Shown here piece after piece: positions 15,810-23,871 of a DNA stretch of 31,254 nt (positions are counted from its first letter, which is position 1; each line of letters begins with the position of its first letter). Position numbers and translations under genes: made by a program. The stretch lies in the IMG/VR virus record IMGVR_UViG_3300008108_000218, positions 1 through 31,254 of that record; one strand, 5' to 3'. The notes below the pieces were generated by a model. The model was given only the letters and a program-made list of their open reading frames with translations, was not told the DNA's origin and did not search any database. The stretch is from a virus.

Positions 15810-15970
15810 ATAAGACAACACCTGAAAATGTAGCAGAAGCAAACTGGGCATTGTTTCGTGCTACAATGAATCTTCCTGCTGCAGCTGCTCATTGTGGCAT
15901 GACCCAAAAGGAAATGAAAATGACTTTCCGTGAATTTTTGAAGTACCACGAACCTGATTATGAAAGTTGA
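15806..15970 (+). CDS. small HTH-like protein
   Basis: A 54-aa ORF overlaps the nuclease gene by 4 bp (ATGA) and gp62 by 11 bp. The product, with residues 20-50 reading TMNLPAAAAHCGMTQKEMKM and then FREFLKYH, looks like a helix-turn-helix: a short Ala-rich helix, the turn CGMT, and a second helix starting QKEMK. The tight overlaps on both sides argue that it is really translated. It may regulate transcription or simply bind DNA; nothing else is visible. Confidence 0.7.
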   Translation: MNKTTPENVAEANWALFRATMNLPAAAAHCGMTQKEMKMTFREFLKYHEPDYES

Positions 15971-16343
15971 ACTTAAAGATTATCTTTATAGCATCAATCA
16001 ATCCAAGAAAAATATCATGGATGATCCTGATGCTGTAAAAAGTTACCCGCCTTTTATTATTAATAAATGTTTAGCTTATCATACTGATAGCATTCTTTAT
16101 GCTAACGAAATGAATCGTTATCCAGAATTGGATAAGAAGATGCAGTATGACTTTTATATAAATAGTTTGAAGCCAAGGAAACGATTTAGTCCCTGGGTAA
16201 AAAAACAAACACTTGAGCATCTTGAATTAGTAAAAGAGTATTATGGTTATAACCATGCAAAATCTCTAGAAGCATTGAGGATTCTCACGACAGAACAACT
16301 TGATCTAATTAAACAAGCATTGAATAAAGGCGGAACAAAATGA
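15960..16343 (+). CDS. 62: clamp loader small subunit gp62
   Basis: gp62 completes the gp44/gp62 clamp loader. The 127 aa are shorter than T4 gp62 (187), as in other marine relatives. The conserved part SYPPFIINKCLAYHTDSILY, followed by ANEMNRYPELDKKMQYDFY (about residues 28-67), with YINSLKPRKRFSPW, is clear. The stop overlaps the regA start by 4 bp (ATGA), as in the T4 gene 44-62-regA cluster. Confidence 0.93.
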   Translation: MKVELKDYLYSINQSKKNIMDDPDAVKSYPPFIINKCLAYHTDSILYANEMNRYPELDKKMQYDFYINSLKPRKRFSPWVKKQTLEHLELVKEYYGYNHAKSLEALRILTTEQLDLIKQALNKGGTK

Positions 16344-16762
16344 CAACTGACATTGAAATTAAATGGCAACAATCTGATATGGTAGAAGTTGCTCTGGGTC
16401 AACCTGATGATTTTCTCAAGGTTCGTGAGACCCTAACTCGCATTGGAGTTGCTTCTAGAAAAGAACATAAACTATACCAATCATGTCATATCTTACATAA
16501 ACAAGGTAAGTATTACATCGTGCATTTCAAAGAACTCTTTGCTCTCGATGGAAAAAAGACAAATCTTTCTCTCAATGACGTTCAGCGTCGCAATCGTATT
16601 ATCCAGTTACTTTCTGATTGGGGTCTTATTGAAGTAGTAACTCCAGATAAAATTGAGGATGTTGCTCCACTCAATCAAATTAAAGTTCTTTCATTTAAAG
16701 ATAAAGATGATTGGACTCTTGAAAGCAAGTATAATATTGGAAGAAAGAAAACTGAGGTATGA
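16340..16762 (+). CDS. regA: translational repressor RegA
   Basis: RegA binds the start regions of several early phage mRNAs and blocks translation, including clamp and clamp-loader mRNAs in T4. The 140 aa (T4: 122) show the family pattern: MVEVALGQPDDFLKVRETLT near the start, SCHILHKQGKYYIVHFKELF, and NDVQRRNRIIQLLSDWGLIE. It directly follows gp62, its classical place. A small extension at the C-terminus overlaps the next ORF by ATGA. Confidence 0.95.
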   Translation: MTTDIEIKWQQSDMVEVALGQPDDFLKVRETLTRIGVASRKEHKLYQSCHILHKQGKYYIVHFKELFALDGKKTNLSLNDVQRRNRIIQLLSDWGLIEVVTPDKIEDVAPLNQIKVLSFKDKDDWTLESKYNIGRKKTEV

Positions 16763-16884
16763 GAACATTAACCATGATGGTGTTAACTCCTAACAAAGAA
16801 GTTAAGTGGTTAACCATACCATGGGGAAAATCTCATCTTGATTGGTATAGAAAACAAGGATATACTATCCTGATGACCGTATAA
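16759..16884 (+). CDS. 41-aa hypothetical protein after RegA
   Basis: This short ORF begins in the ATGA overlap with the regA stop and ends just before a terminator. The product (MRTLTMMVLTPNKEVKWLTI, then PWGKSHLDWYRKQGY) is basic with two predicted strands and a short helix, and matches no family I recognise. The overlap and the terminator right behind it support it as the last gene of the gp45-regA unit. Confidence 0.55.
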   Translation: MRTLTMMVLTPNKEVKWLTIPWGKSHLDWYRKQGYTILMTV

Positions 16885-16888
16885 AATT

Positions 16889-16916
16889 GTGGGGTTTCCA
16901 ACACCCCACTTTTTTT
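16889..16916 (+). terminator. terminator of the clamp-regA unit
   Basis: GTGGGGT (16889-16895) and ACCCCAC (16903-16909) form a perfect 7-bp stem followed by seven T residues. It ends the replication unit that begins at the DUF3310-like gene. Confidence 0.92.
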
Positions 16917-16922
16917 ATGATG

Positions 16923-16931
16923 TGTTATAAT
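16923..16931 (+). promoter_or_regulatory. extended -10 promoter of hsp20
   Basis: TGT directly followed by TATAAT makes a full extended -10 element. No -35 box is visible, since that region is occupied by the terminator arm. The expected start of transcription near 16938 gives an 88-base leader before the hsp20 ATG. Confidence 0.65.
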
Positions 16932-16940
16932 TAGTATGTG

Positions 16941-17020
16941 ATGGGTACGTGGTCAATGACCGCCCATACGCTACGGATGCCGATTAAGGATCCTAATTTA
17001 AACCTCGCTTATTTAAGGAG
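16941..17020 (+). promoter_or_regulatory. structured hsp20 leader, possible RNA thermometer
   Basis: Two hairpins can be drawn in the leader. The first pairs ATGGG (16941-16945) with CCCAT (16963-16967), with an inner GGT/ACC stem. The second pairs CTC and CTT (17004-17006, 17008-17010) with AAGGAG (17015-17020), which is the Shine-Dalgarno itself, across an ATTT loop and one bulged G. A weak stem hiding the ribosome site of a small heat-shock gene is the hallmark of bacterial RNA thermometers. An upstream TCCTAA could pair with the same site instead. This is a hand-drawn prediction, not a computed fold. Confidence 0.5.
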
Positions 17021-17025
17021 ACACC

Positions 17026-17466
17026 ATGACTAAATACACCTGGGATATCTATTCCCCATTTTCAGTAGGTCTAGACGATGTGTTTAATCGTCTAGAGGCA
17101 ATGTCTGGACACAATACCAGTTATCCGCCCTACAATTTAATCAAACACGATGGCAGCAATTACGAAATTGAAATCGCTCTTGCAGGATTTAAAGCAGAGG
17201 AGATCGAAGTATCTACTGAACAGAACATTCTCCGAGTTGCCTCCAAAGTTGAAAAACGAGATCCTGAACGAGTGTACATTCATAAAGGATTGTCGAAGCG
17301 TTCCTTCAACCATTCCTGGCAACTTGCCGATGATGTCCGAGTATCCTCTGTAGATTTTGCTGATGGTCTTTTGACAATCTCTTTAGAAAAAATTGTACCA
17401 GACCATCAGAAGAAAACTACTTATACGATTGGAACAAGTGAGAAGCAACTTCTTATGGAAGCATAA
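17026..17466 (+). CDS. hsp20: small heat-shock protein Hsp20
   Basis: This is an alpha-crystallin type chaperone that keeps unfolding proteins soluble, common in T4-like cyanophages. The 146 aa contain a short N-terminal region (1-38), the alpha-crystallin domain (about 40-130) with the strand NYEIEIALAGFKAEEIEVST and the block LSKRSFNHSWQLADDVRVSS, then VDFADGLLTISLEK. A short tail follows. The usual C-terminal I-x-I anchor is not obvious. AAGGAG lies 5 bases before the ATG. It has its own promoter and terminator, so it is a single-gene unit. Confidence 0.95.
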   Translation: MTKYTWDIYSPFSVGLDDVFNRLEAMSGHNTSYPPYNLIKHDGSNYEIEIALAGFKAEEIEVSTEQNILRVASKVEKRDPERVYIHKGLSKRSFNHSWQLADDVRVSSVDFADGLLTISLEKIVPDHQKKTTYTIGTSEKQLLMEA

Positions 17467-17488
17467 ATAAATCGTATCGTCGGCGCAC

Positions 17489-17530
17489 GGGGCAAAGCTG
17501 GTCAGCATCAGCACTTGCCCCATTTTACTT
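17489..17530 (+). terminator. terminator of hsp20
   Basis: GGGGCAA (17489-17495) and TTGCCCC (17515-17521) form the outer stem. GCTG and CAGC form an inner stem around an 8-base loop. ATTTTACTT follows. The 3' arm doubles as the -35 box of the next promoter. Confidence 0.75.
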
Positions 17531-17543
17531 TGTGTGCTATAAT
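17515..17543 (+). promoter_or_regulatory. promoter of the Sm-like/gp43 cluster
   Basis: TTGCCC (17515-17520) and TATAAT (17538-17543) are spaced by 17 bp, with TGC before the -10 box. The -35 box is the descending arm of the hsp20 terminator. The predicted leader is only about 16 bases and has no Shine-Dalgarno. Confidence 0.7.
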
Positions 17544-17565
17544 AGCTTAGTATATAATTTGGACT

Positions 17566-17907
17566 ATGGAATCAATTAAAATAGTTCTTCTGAGAAATCA
17601 ACTGCAGGTAATTGCAAAAGTTAGTGAACTACAAACAGACGATAACACTCCGTACTGTTTTTTGTTTGAAGTTCCCTTTGTTGTTTCCTTTGATGAAGGA
17701 AGCACTCCAGAAGACCCAAAAATTGTATTTACGGCATTGATGCCTTTTACAAAGAATTTCGCATATAGAATGCCATTTGATCAAGTGATGACTATGGGAG
17801 ATCCTACAGATCCTATTTTAAATAGATATGTGGAAATTGTAAAACCATATTATCCAATCGATGGTGGAGCTGAACCAAACGTAATTGAAAATCAAGAGGA
17901 AAATTAA
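17566..17907 (+). CDS. Sm-like small protein, paralogue B
   Basis: This encodes a 113-aa product of unknown function. IKIVLLRNQLQVIAKVSEL (residues 4-22) and FLFEVPFVVSFDE (about 33-45) look like the first strands of an Sm-like barrel. LMPFTKNFAYRMPFDQVMTM and a helix LNRYVEIV complete the same layout as the proteins at 5196, 17909 and 18301. It is the first gene of the unit leading to DNA polymerase, starts about 16 bases from the predicted transcription start, and has no clear Shine-Dalgarno. The C-terminal tail is acidic. Confidence 0.75.
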   Translation: MESIKIVLLRNQLQVIAKVSELQTDDNTPYCFLFEVPFVVSFDEGSTPEDPKIVFTALMPFTKNFAYRMPFDQVMTMGDPTDPILNRYVEIVKPYYPIDGGAEPNVIENQEEN

Positions 17908-17908
17908 A

Positions 17909-18304
17909 ATGACAACTGAATCTCAAAAACTTAATCCGTCTATTGTTGTTCTTAAAACTGGTGAAAAATTAATCACAATTCTTCAAGAAGCATTTGAAGG
18001 GGAAGGAGAAGAGCAAAAAGGAATTTGTCTTGTAATGAGTCATCCTTATGAATTGTATTTGGTCAATGTTAATAATACAGAAAATCCAGAACAAGATCTT
18101 CAGGTAAAGTTTAGTAAGTGGTGTCCGTATTCTATTGACATCCAATATAAAATTCCTTATGATGGTGTTCTTGCTATTGGACAACCAGATCCAGGACTTG
18201 CTCAAGCATACCAAGCTAAAATTGAGCAGTATGAACAAATGACTGAAAACCAAAGACAACAACAAGAAGATATTGCGAAAGTAATTAATCCTGAAGTAGT
18301 ATGA
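17909..18304 (+). CDS. Sm-like small protein, paralogue C
   Basis: The 131-aa product has the clearest Sm-like start of the family: SIVVLKTGEKLITILQEA, then ICLVMSHPYELYLV, then WCPYSIDIQYKIPYDGVLAI and a helix LAQAYQAKIEQYEQM. A Gln-rich tail follows. The ATG at 17909 is chosen because AGAGGA ends 8 bases upstream; an in-frame ATG at 17885 would add a basic MKIKRKIK extension inside the previous gene. It overlaps the next gene by 4 bp (ATGA). The function is unknown; it may form rings with its neighbours, which is inference only. Confidence 0.78.
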   Translation: MTTESQKLNPSIVVLKTGEKLITILQEAFEGEGEEQKGICLVMSHPYELYLVNVNNTENPEQDLQVKFSKWCPYSIDIQYKIPYDGVLAIGQPDPGLAQAYQAKIEQYEQMTENQRQQQEDIAKVINPEVV

Positions 18305-18555
18305 TCAAACTTATAAAATTTGATGGTGATTGGATTGTTGCAAATGTTTCAGAAATTCCTGAAGTAGAGTTTGGGGATCCTGATTGTGTGTTAAAATATC
18401 CGTATCAAGTTCAGGGGGAGTGCCTTGGACCTTGGCCTCTTCATTCCGATGAACGAGAGATCGTTGTTAGATCATCTGATGTAACAGTAGTCACAGAACC
18501 AAACACTTTCCTTTTGACATCCTACCAAAAAGTTATTGACGAAGAAACAGCATGA
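18301..18555 (+). CDS. Sm-like small protein, paralogue D
   Basis: This is an 84-aa shortened member of the same family: KLIKFDGDWIVANVSEIPEV (residues 3-22), VLKYPYQVQGE, then REIVVRSSDVTVV and a helix LLTSYQKVI. It lacks the C-terminal tail of its siblings. The order B-C-D with stop-start overlaps suggests tandem duplication. The stop overlaps the gp43 start by ATGA, coupling it to the DNA polymerase. Confidence 0.72.
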   Translation: MIKLIKFDGDWIVANVSEIPEVEFGDPDCVLKYPYQVQGECLGPWPLHSDEREIVVRSSDVTVVTEPNTFLLTSYQKVIDEETA

Positions 18556-21047
18556 AATTTTATACCAGTATTGAACAATCTGGAAGCAACATTCTGGTAC
18601 GTGGTTATGAACATGGTAAACAATTTCAAGACAAGATTAAATACAATCCAACATTGTTTCTTCCTTCAGCAAAACCTTCTGAATGGAAAACACTTGATGG
18701 TAAATATGTAAGACCTGTACAACAGGGAACAATTAGAGATGCCAAAAAATTCATCGAAGACCATGGTGAGATCGAAGACTTTCAGATCTATGGTCAAACT
18801 CGATTCTTGAATCAGTATATTCTTGAAGAGTATCCTGGGGAAGAGATTAAATTCGATATGAATTTGATTCGCATCTTTACTATTGATATTGAAACAGGTG
18901 CTGAGAATGGATTTCCTGACATCGAATCTGCTGACCAGGAGATCCTTACTATCAGTGTGAAGGATAGTACTATGGGTCGCATTATTGTGTTTGGTGCCAA
19001 ACCATTCGATAATAAAGATCCCCAGGTTCAGTACATGCATTTTGAAACTGAAACTGGATTGCTAAAAGGATTTTTGCACTGGTGGTCCTCAAATTATCCA
19101 GATATTATTACTGGATGGAACGTTCAACTATTTGATATTCCGTATATCCTTCGCAGAGTTGAACGACTATTTGGAGAAAAAGAAGCACGTATGATTTCTC
19201 CTTGGGGTAATATTCTCTGCAGGGAAATCTATATCAAAGGTCGTAAGCAGATTGCTTATGATATTAGTGGCATTGCCACCTTGGATTATCTTGAACTCTA
19301 TCGCAAGTTCACTTACACCAACCAGGAGTCATATCGACTCGATCATATTTGTGAAGTAGAACTTGGAGAAAAGAAACTAGATCATAGTGAGTTTGATACA
19401 TTCAAGGAGTTCTATACTAACAACTGGCAAAAGTTTGTTGAGTATAACATTCATGACGTTCGCCTAGTGGATAAACTAGACGACAAGATGAAGCTTTTAG
19501 AACTTGCTGTGGTTATGGCATACGATGCTAAGGTAAACTACGAAGATGTTTACTCGCAGGTTCGTATGTGGGATAACATCATCTATGTTTATCTTGCAGA
19601 ACAGAACATTGTAATTCCTCCCAAAAAGGAAAGTCATAAATCTGCTAAGTATGCTGGTGCATTTGTGAAAGAACCAGTTCCTGGTTTGTATGATTGGGTA
19701 GTGAACTTTGACTTGAACTCACTGTATCCACACTTGATCATGCAATACAATATCTCTCCAGAAACTCTTCTTCCACAAAGACATCCAAATGCGAGTGTGG
19801 ATAAACTATTAAATGAAGAGATTGATACATCAGATATTGTTGGTCAATCGCTGTGTGCTAATGGCACATTCTACACAAATGAATATCAGGGATTTCTCCC
19901 TAAGCTAATGCAAAAGATCTACGATGAACGTGTGATCTACAAAAAGAAAATGCTTAAGGCAAAGCAAGAATATGAAAACAATCCATCAGTTGAATTGAAG
20001 AAAGAGATTGCCCGCTGTAATAACATTCAGATGGCACGTAAGATTCAACTCAACTCTGCCTATGGTGCTATTGGTAACGAGCATTTTCGATACTACAAAC
20101 TTGAAATTGCAGAAGCAATTACTTTGTCTGGACAATTATCCATTCGCTGGATTGAGAAAAGCACAAACAAGTATCTTAATAAAATTCTGAAAACTGATGG
20201 AGTAGATTATGTTATTGCTTGTGATACTGATTCTATGTACCTTAATCTTGGTCCTTTGGTACAAAAGATATTCAGTGGACGAGAGAAATCTAATGAGAGC
20301 ATTGTTTCATTCCTTGATAAGGTCTGTGAAATGGAACTTGAAAAGTATATTGAAAGTTCTTACCAAAAATTGGCGGAGTACGTCAAAGCATACGACCAAA
20401 AGATGAAGATGAAACGGGAGAACATTGCTAATCGTGGTTTCTGGACTGCGAAGAAACGTTATGTTCTCAACGTATGGGATAGTGAAGGTGTGCGTTACAA
20501 AGAACCTAAGATGAAAATCTGTGGTATGGAAACGGCACGTTCTTCCACTCCAGCATACTTCCGAGATAAACTTCTCAAAGCATATACAATTATCATCAAT
20601 CAATCAAATGATGAGATCCTTGATTTTATTGATCTGGTAAAAGAAGAAACTCGGAAACAAGATTACTTAAACATCGCATTTCCTAGAGGTTGTAATGGTC
20701 TCAGCAAATATAAAAGCACTGCAGACATTTATACAAAGAGCACACCTGTTCAAGTCCGAGGTGCATTATTGTATAATCACTACGTTCGCAAGCATCAACT
20801 TACTCATAAGTACCCTCTTATCCAAGAGGGAGAAAAAATAAAATTTATCTATCTCAAAACTCCTAATCCTATTAATGAAAATGTGATTAGTTTCTTTGGC
20901 ACAATTCCTAAAGAGTTTAATCTTGACAAGTATGTAGATTACAATTTACAATTTGAAAAGTCATTCTACGATCCTCTTCGGAATGTGCTAGAATGTATCG
21001 GCTGGACTGCCGAACGCAAAGTATCCCTTCTTAGTTTTTTCTCATAA
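18552..21047 (+). CDS. 43: DNA polymerase gp43
   Basis: This is the family B replicative polymerase with 3'-5' proofreading. The 831 aa (T4: 898) have exonuclease motif I as TIDIETG (D112, E114), motif II in TGWNVQLFDIPYI, and motif III in EYNIHDVRLVD. Polymerase motif A is FDLNSLYP (D387), motif B is KIQLNSAYGAIGNE, and motif C is CDTDS (D558, D560). The catalytic set is complete and the gene is not split or interrupted. The C-terminal end FYDPLRNVLECIGWTAERKV, running on into SLLSFF, resembles the clamp-binding tail. It is followed after 3 bases by uvsX. Confidence 0.98.
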   Translation: MKFYTSIEQSGSNILVRGYEHGKQFQDKIKYNPTLFLPSAKPSEWKTLDGKYVRPVQQGTIRDAKKFIEDHGEIEDFQIYGQTRFLNQYILEEYPGEEIKFDMNLIRIFTIDIETGAENGFPDIESADQEILTISVKDSTMGRIIVFGAKPFDNKDPQVQYMHFETETGLLKGFLHWWSSNYPDIITGWNVQLFDIPYILRRVERLFGEKEARMISPWGNILCREIYIKGRKQIAYDISGIATLDYLELYRKFTYTNQESYRLDHICEVELGEKKLDHSEFDTFKEFYTNNWQKFVEYNIHDVRLVDKLDDKMKLLELAVVMAYDAKVNYEDVYSQVRMWDNIIYVYLAEQNIVIPPKKESHKSAKYAGAFVKEPVPGLYDWVVNFDLNSLYPHLIMQYNISPETLLPQRHPNASVDKLLNEEIDTSDIVGQSLCANGTFYTNEYQGFLPKLMQKIYDERVIYKKKMLKAKQEYENNPSVELKKEIARCNNIQMARKIQLNSAYGAIGNEHFRYYKLEIAEAITLSGQLSIRWIEKSTNKYLNKILKTDGVDYVIACDTDSMYLNLGPLVQKIFSGREKSNESIVSFLDKVCEMELEKYIESSYQKLAEYVKAYDQKMKMKRENIANRGFWTAKKRYVLNVWDSEGVRYKEPKMKICGMETARSSTPAYFRDKLLKAYTIIINQSNDEILDFIDLVKEETRKQDYLNIAFPRGCNGLSKYKSTADIYTKSTPVQVRGALLYNHYVRKHQLTHKYPLIQEGEKIKFIYLKTPNPINENVISFFGTIPKEFNLDKYVDYNLQFEKSFYDPLRNVLECIGWTAERKVSLLSFFS

Positions 21048-21050
21048 CCT

Positions 21051-22082
21051 ATGGACTTTTTATCTCAAGTAATTAAAGACAGCAAAAACGAATTTGCTTC
21101 TATTGCTGCCGATGGCGTTGCTGCTGGCGATATTGAATCTTATATTGATACTGGCAGTTATGTATTTAATGCATTAGTATCTGGATCATTATTTGGTGGA
21201 ATTCCATCTAACAAAATTACTGCTCTTGCTGGAGAAAGTGGAACAGGTAAAACTTTCTTCTGTCTTTCCGTTGTTCGCCATTTCCTCAATACTGATCCCG
21301 ATGCTGGAGTCATTTATTTTGAAACAGAATCTGCTATTAGTAAGCAGATGATTGAAAGTCGCAATATTGATTCTAAGCGACTTGTTATTTTCCCTGTAGA
21401 TACTATCGAAGAGTTTAGAACTCAGGCAGTTCGGATCATCGATAAATACATGGAACAGCCAAAGGAAGAACGCAAACCACTTATGTTTGTGTTGGATTCT
21501 CTTGGTATGCTTGCCACCAATAAAGAAGTTGAAGATGCATCGAACGATAAGAACGTTCGTGATATGACCAAAGCTCAATTGATCAAATCTGTATTCCGAA
21601 TTCTTACATTGAAACTCGGTAAAGCAAACATTCCCATGCTCGTTACTAATCATACCTATGACGTTGTTGGCGCTTACGTTCCTACGAAAGAGATGGGCGG
21701 TGGTAGTGGTCTTAAGTATTCTGCTAGCACAATCATTTATCTCGGAAAGAAAAAAGAAAAAGACGGAACAGAACTTATCGGAAACATTATTAAATGTGAG
21801 GCGAAGAAGTCCCGTCTAACAAGAGAAGGATCCAAAGTCGAAACACGCCTTTTCTTTGACGAGAGGTGTTTACAGCAGCACTATGGTCTGCTAGAATTGG
21901 GCGAACGTGCTGGCATCTGGAAGAATGTTGCTGGCAGATATGAAATTGATGGCAAGAAAATCTATGGCAAAGAAATTCTCAAAAACCCAGAACAATACTT
22001 CACTCCTGATCTAATGGAAATTCTTGACCAGCAGGCACAAAAAGAATTTCTTTATGGAGTAGAAGACGATGGAGAGGATTGA
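21051..22082 (+). CDS. uvsX: recombinase UvsX (RecA-like)
   Basis: UvsX forms filaments on single-stranded DNA and catalyses strand exchange with UvsY and gp32. The 343 aa (T4: 391) have Walker A GESGTGKT at residues 61-68, a Walker B-like strand [11 protein letters not shown], and the DNA-binding loop region [14 protein letters not shown]. Residues 280-340 form the usual C-terminal part. It overlaps gp41 by 14 bp, so the recombinase and helicase are made from one message with gp43. Confidence 0.96.
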   Translation: MDFLSQVIKDSKNEFASIAADGVAAGDIESYIDTGSYVFNALVSGSLFGGIPSNKITALAGESGTGKTFFCLSVVRHFLNTDPDAGVIYFETESAISKQMIESRNIDSKRLVIFPVDTIEEFRTQAVRIIDKYMEQPKEERKPLMFVLDSLGMLATNKEVEDASNDKNVRDMTKAQLIKSVFRILTLKLGKANIPMLVTNHTYDVVGAYVPTKEMGGGSGLKYSASTIIYLGKKKEKDGTELIGNIIKCEAKKSRLTREGSKVETRLFFDERCLQQHYGLLELGERAGIWKNVAGRYEIDGKKIYGKEILKNPEQYFTPDLMEILDQQAQKEFLYGVEDDGED

Positions 22083-23457
22083 ACAAACAATCTTAAGAAA
22101 CTTATTGTTTAACAGGAACTACTATAGCAAGGTAGTTCCTTTTATTAAACCTGAATACTTTGAAGAACATTGTGAAAAAGTAATCTACGAAGAGATCTGG
22201 GATTTTGCTAGTAAATATCAAGCACAACCAACATCAGAAATTCTAGATATTAACTTACAAACAAGGAAAGATCTAAGTGAAGAAGTTTATCAAAACGCAG
22301 TTAAAACAATTAAAGAACTTAGTGAAGTCGAAGTTGAATATAACTGGCTTCTGGACACAACAGAAAAATGGTGTAAAGACCGAGCCATCTACCTCGCTCT
22401 CCTTGAGTCGATCAAGATCGCAGATGGAGGCAATCAAAAAGTATCAAAGGATGCGATCCCAAGTATCTTACAAGAAGCCTTGGCAGTATCGTTCGATGAA
22501 CACGTAGGTCACGACTACGTTGAAAATGCTACCGAACGTTATGACTATTATCATTTAAAAGAAGAAAAGATTCCTTTTGATCTTGAGAAGTTCAATCTCA
22601 TTACGAAAGGTGGTTTACCTAACAAGACACTAAACGTTGCACTTGCTGGAACTGGTGTTGGTAAATCTCTTTTCATGTGTCATATGGCAGCAGCATGTTT
22701 ATCTCAAGGAAAGAATGTTTTATACATTACGCTTGAGATGGCAGAAGAAAAGATTGCAGAACGTATTGACGCAAATCTTTTGAATGTAAATATTAAAGAT
22801 ATTGGTTCTCTTCCAGAATCAATCTTTACATCTCGCATTAAAGAGATTGGTAACAAGACACAGGGTAAACTTATTATTAAGGAATACCCAACTGCATCTG
22901 CACATGCTGGACACTTTAAAGCATTACTTAATGAACTGAGTTTGAAGAAATATTTCAAACCAGACATTATCTTCATTGATTACCTTAACATATGTGCATC
23001 TTCAAGATACAAAGGTCAAATTGTAAACAGTTACACTTATGTTAAAGCAATCGCTGAAGAACTTAGAGGTCTCGCTGTTGAGCATAACGTTCCAGTTGTT
23101 TCTGCTACTCAAACTACTAGGAGTGGCTTTGGCAATAGCGACGTTGATCTTACCGATACTTCCGAGTCTTTTGGTCTTCCCGCTACAGCTGACTTTATGT
23201 TTGCTCTTATCGCTACTGAGGAACTTGAACAGTCTGGTCGCATCATGGTCAAACAACTCAAGAACCGATATAACGATCCCACCTTCAACAAAAGATTTAC
23301 TGTGGGGGTTGACAGAGCGAAGATGAAGCTGTATAATGTAGATGATTCAGACGGAGCTGCTATCCTCTCAACTGAGGAAGAAGAAACGTTTGAAGCATTT
23401 GAAGACCTATCTAATAGGCAATCCCGTCTCAATAAATTTTCTCAATTCGTAATCTAA
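22069..23457 (+). CDS. 41: replicative DNA helicase gp41 (DnaB-like)
   Basis: gp41 is the hexameric 5'-3' helicase which, with primase gp61, forms the primosome. The 462 aa (T4: 475) contain an N-terminal helical domain (about 1-150) and a RecA-like domain with Walker A GTGVGKS (K199), Walker B around [14 protein letters not shown], and the DnaB motif [10 protein letters not shown] followed by [19 protein letters not shown] upstream supports the ATG inside the end of uvsX. The last part of the gene contains a full promoter for mazG. Confidence 0.97.
   Translation: MERIEQTILRNLLFNRNYYSKVVPFIKPEYFEEHCEKVIYEEIWDFASKYQAQPTSEILDINLQTRKDLSEEVYQNAVKTIKELSEVEVEYNWLLDTTEKWCKDRAIYLALLESIKIADGGNQKVSKDAIPSILQEALAVSFDEHVGHDYVENATERYDYYHLKEEKIPFDLEKFNLITKGGLPNKTLNVALAGTGVGKSLFMCHMAAACLSQGKNVLYITLEMAEEKIAERIDANLLNVNIKDIGSLPESIFTSRIKEIGNKTQGKLIIKEYPTASAHAGHFKALLNELSLKKYFKPDIIFIDYLNICASSRYKGQIVNSYTYVKAIAEELRGLAVEHNVPVVSATQTTRSGFGNSDVDLTDTSESFGLPATADFMFALIATEELEQSGRIMVKQLKNRYNDPTFNKRFTVGVDRAKMKLYNVDDSDGAAILSTEEEETFEAFEDLSNRQSRLNKFSQFVI
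23309..23337 (+). promoter_or_regulatory. consensus promoter inside gp41, for mazG
   Basis: TTGACA (23309-23314), a 17-bp spacer and TATAAT (23332-23337) match the sigma70 consensus at all 12 positions. It lies 124 bases before the mazG ATG, within codons of gp41. It would give mazG and the genes behind it an independent early transcript. Confidence 0.75.
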
Positions 23458-23460
23458 TCT

Positions 23461-23871
23461 ATGACTAAGCACGTTGACTTTGATCGTTATGTTGAATTCG
23501 TTGATGAAGTAACTTCTGATGCTTCTAAAGAATTCCTTGCACTTTCTGATCGCCTTGTTGAGCTGGATTCTAAAGGTGCCAATATTGAACGACTTCTCAC
23601 TGCTGGCGTTGGTATCAATGCTGAAGGTGGTGAGTTCCTTGAGATCATTAAGAAGATGGTATTCCAGGGTAAGCCTTGGAACGATGACAATCGAGAACAT
23701 CTTATTATTGAGCTGGGTGACATTATGTGGTATGTAGCTCAAGCTTGTAATGCTCTTGGTGTTTCTTTTGATGATGTGATTTCTACAAATGTAAACAAGC
23801 TGCTTAAGCGTTATCCAGGGGGAGAGTTCGATGTCTTCTATTCAGAAAACCGAGCTGAAGACGACCGATAA
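23461..23871 (+). CDS. mazG: MazG nucleotide pyrophosphohydrolase
   Basis: Phage MazG hydrolyses nucleoside triphosphates and has been proposed to affect host (p)ppGpp or to recycle host nucleotides. The 136 aa have the all-alpha MazG fold: GGEFLEIIKKM with E58 and E61, and HLIIELGDIMWYVAQACNAL with E84 and D87, the four metal ligands. It starts 3 bases after the gp41 stop. Single-domain MazG is a standard cyanophage gene. Confidence 0.94.
   Translation: MTKHVDFDRYVEFVDEVTSDASKEFLALSDRLVELDSKGANIERLLTAGVGINAEGGEFLEIIKKMVFQGKPWNDDNREHLIIELGDIMWYVAQACNALGVSFDDVISTNVNKLLKRYPGGEFDVFYSENRAEDDR

Noticed and set aside
18513-18545. TTGACA before gp43 as a polymerase promoter
   Set aside because: No -10 box lies at 16-18 bp spacing; the following bases give only 2-3 matches.
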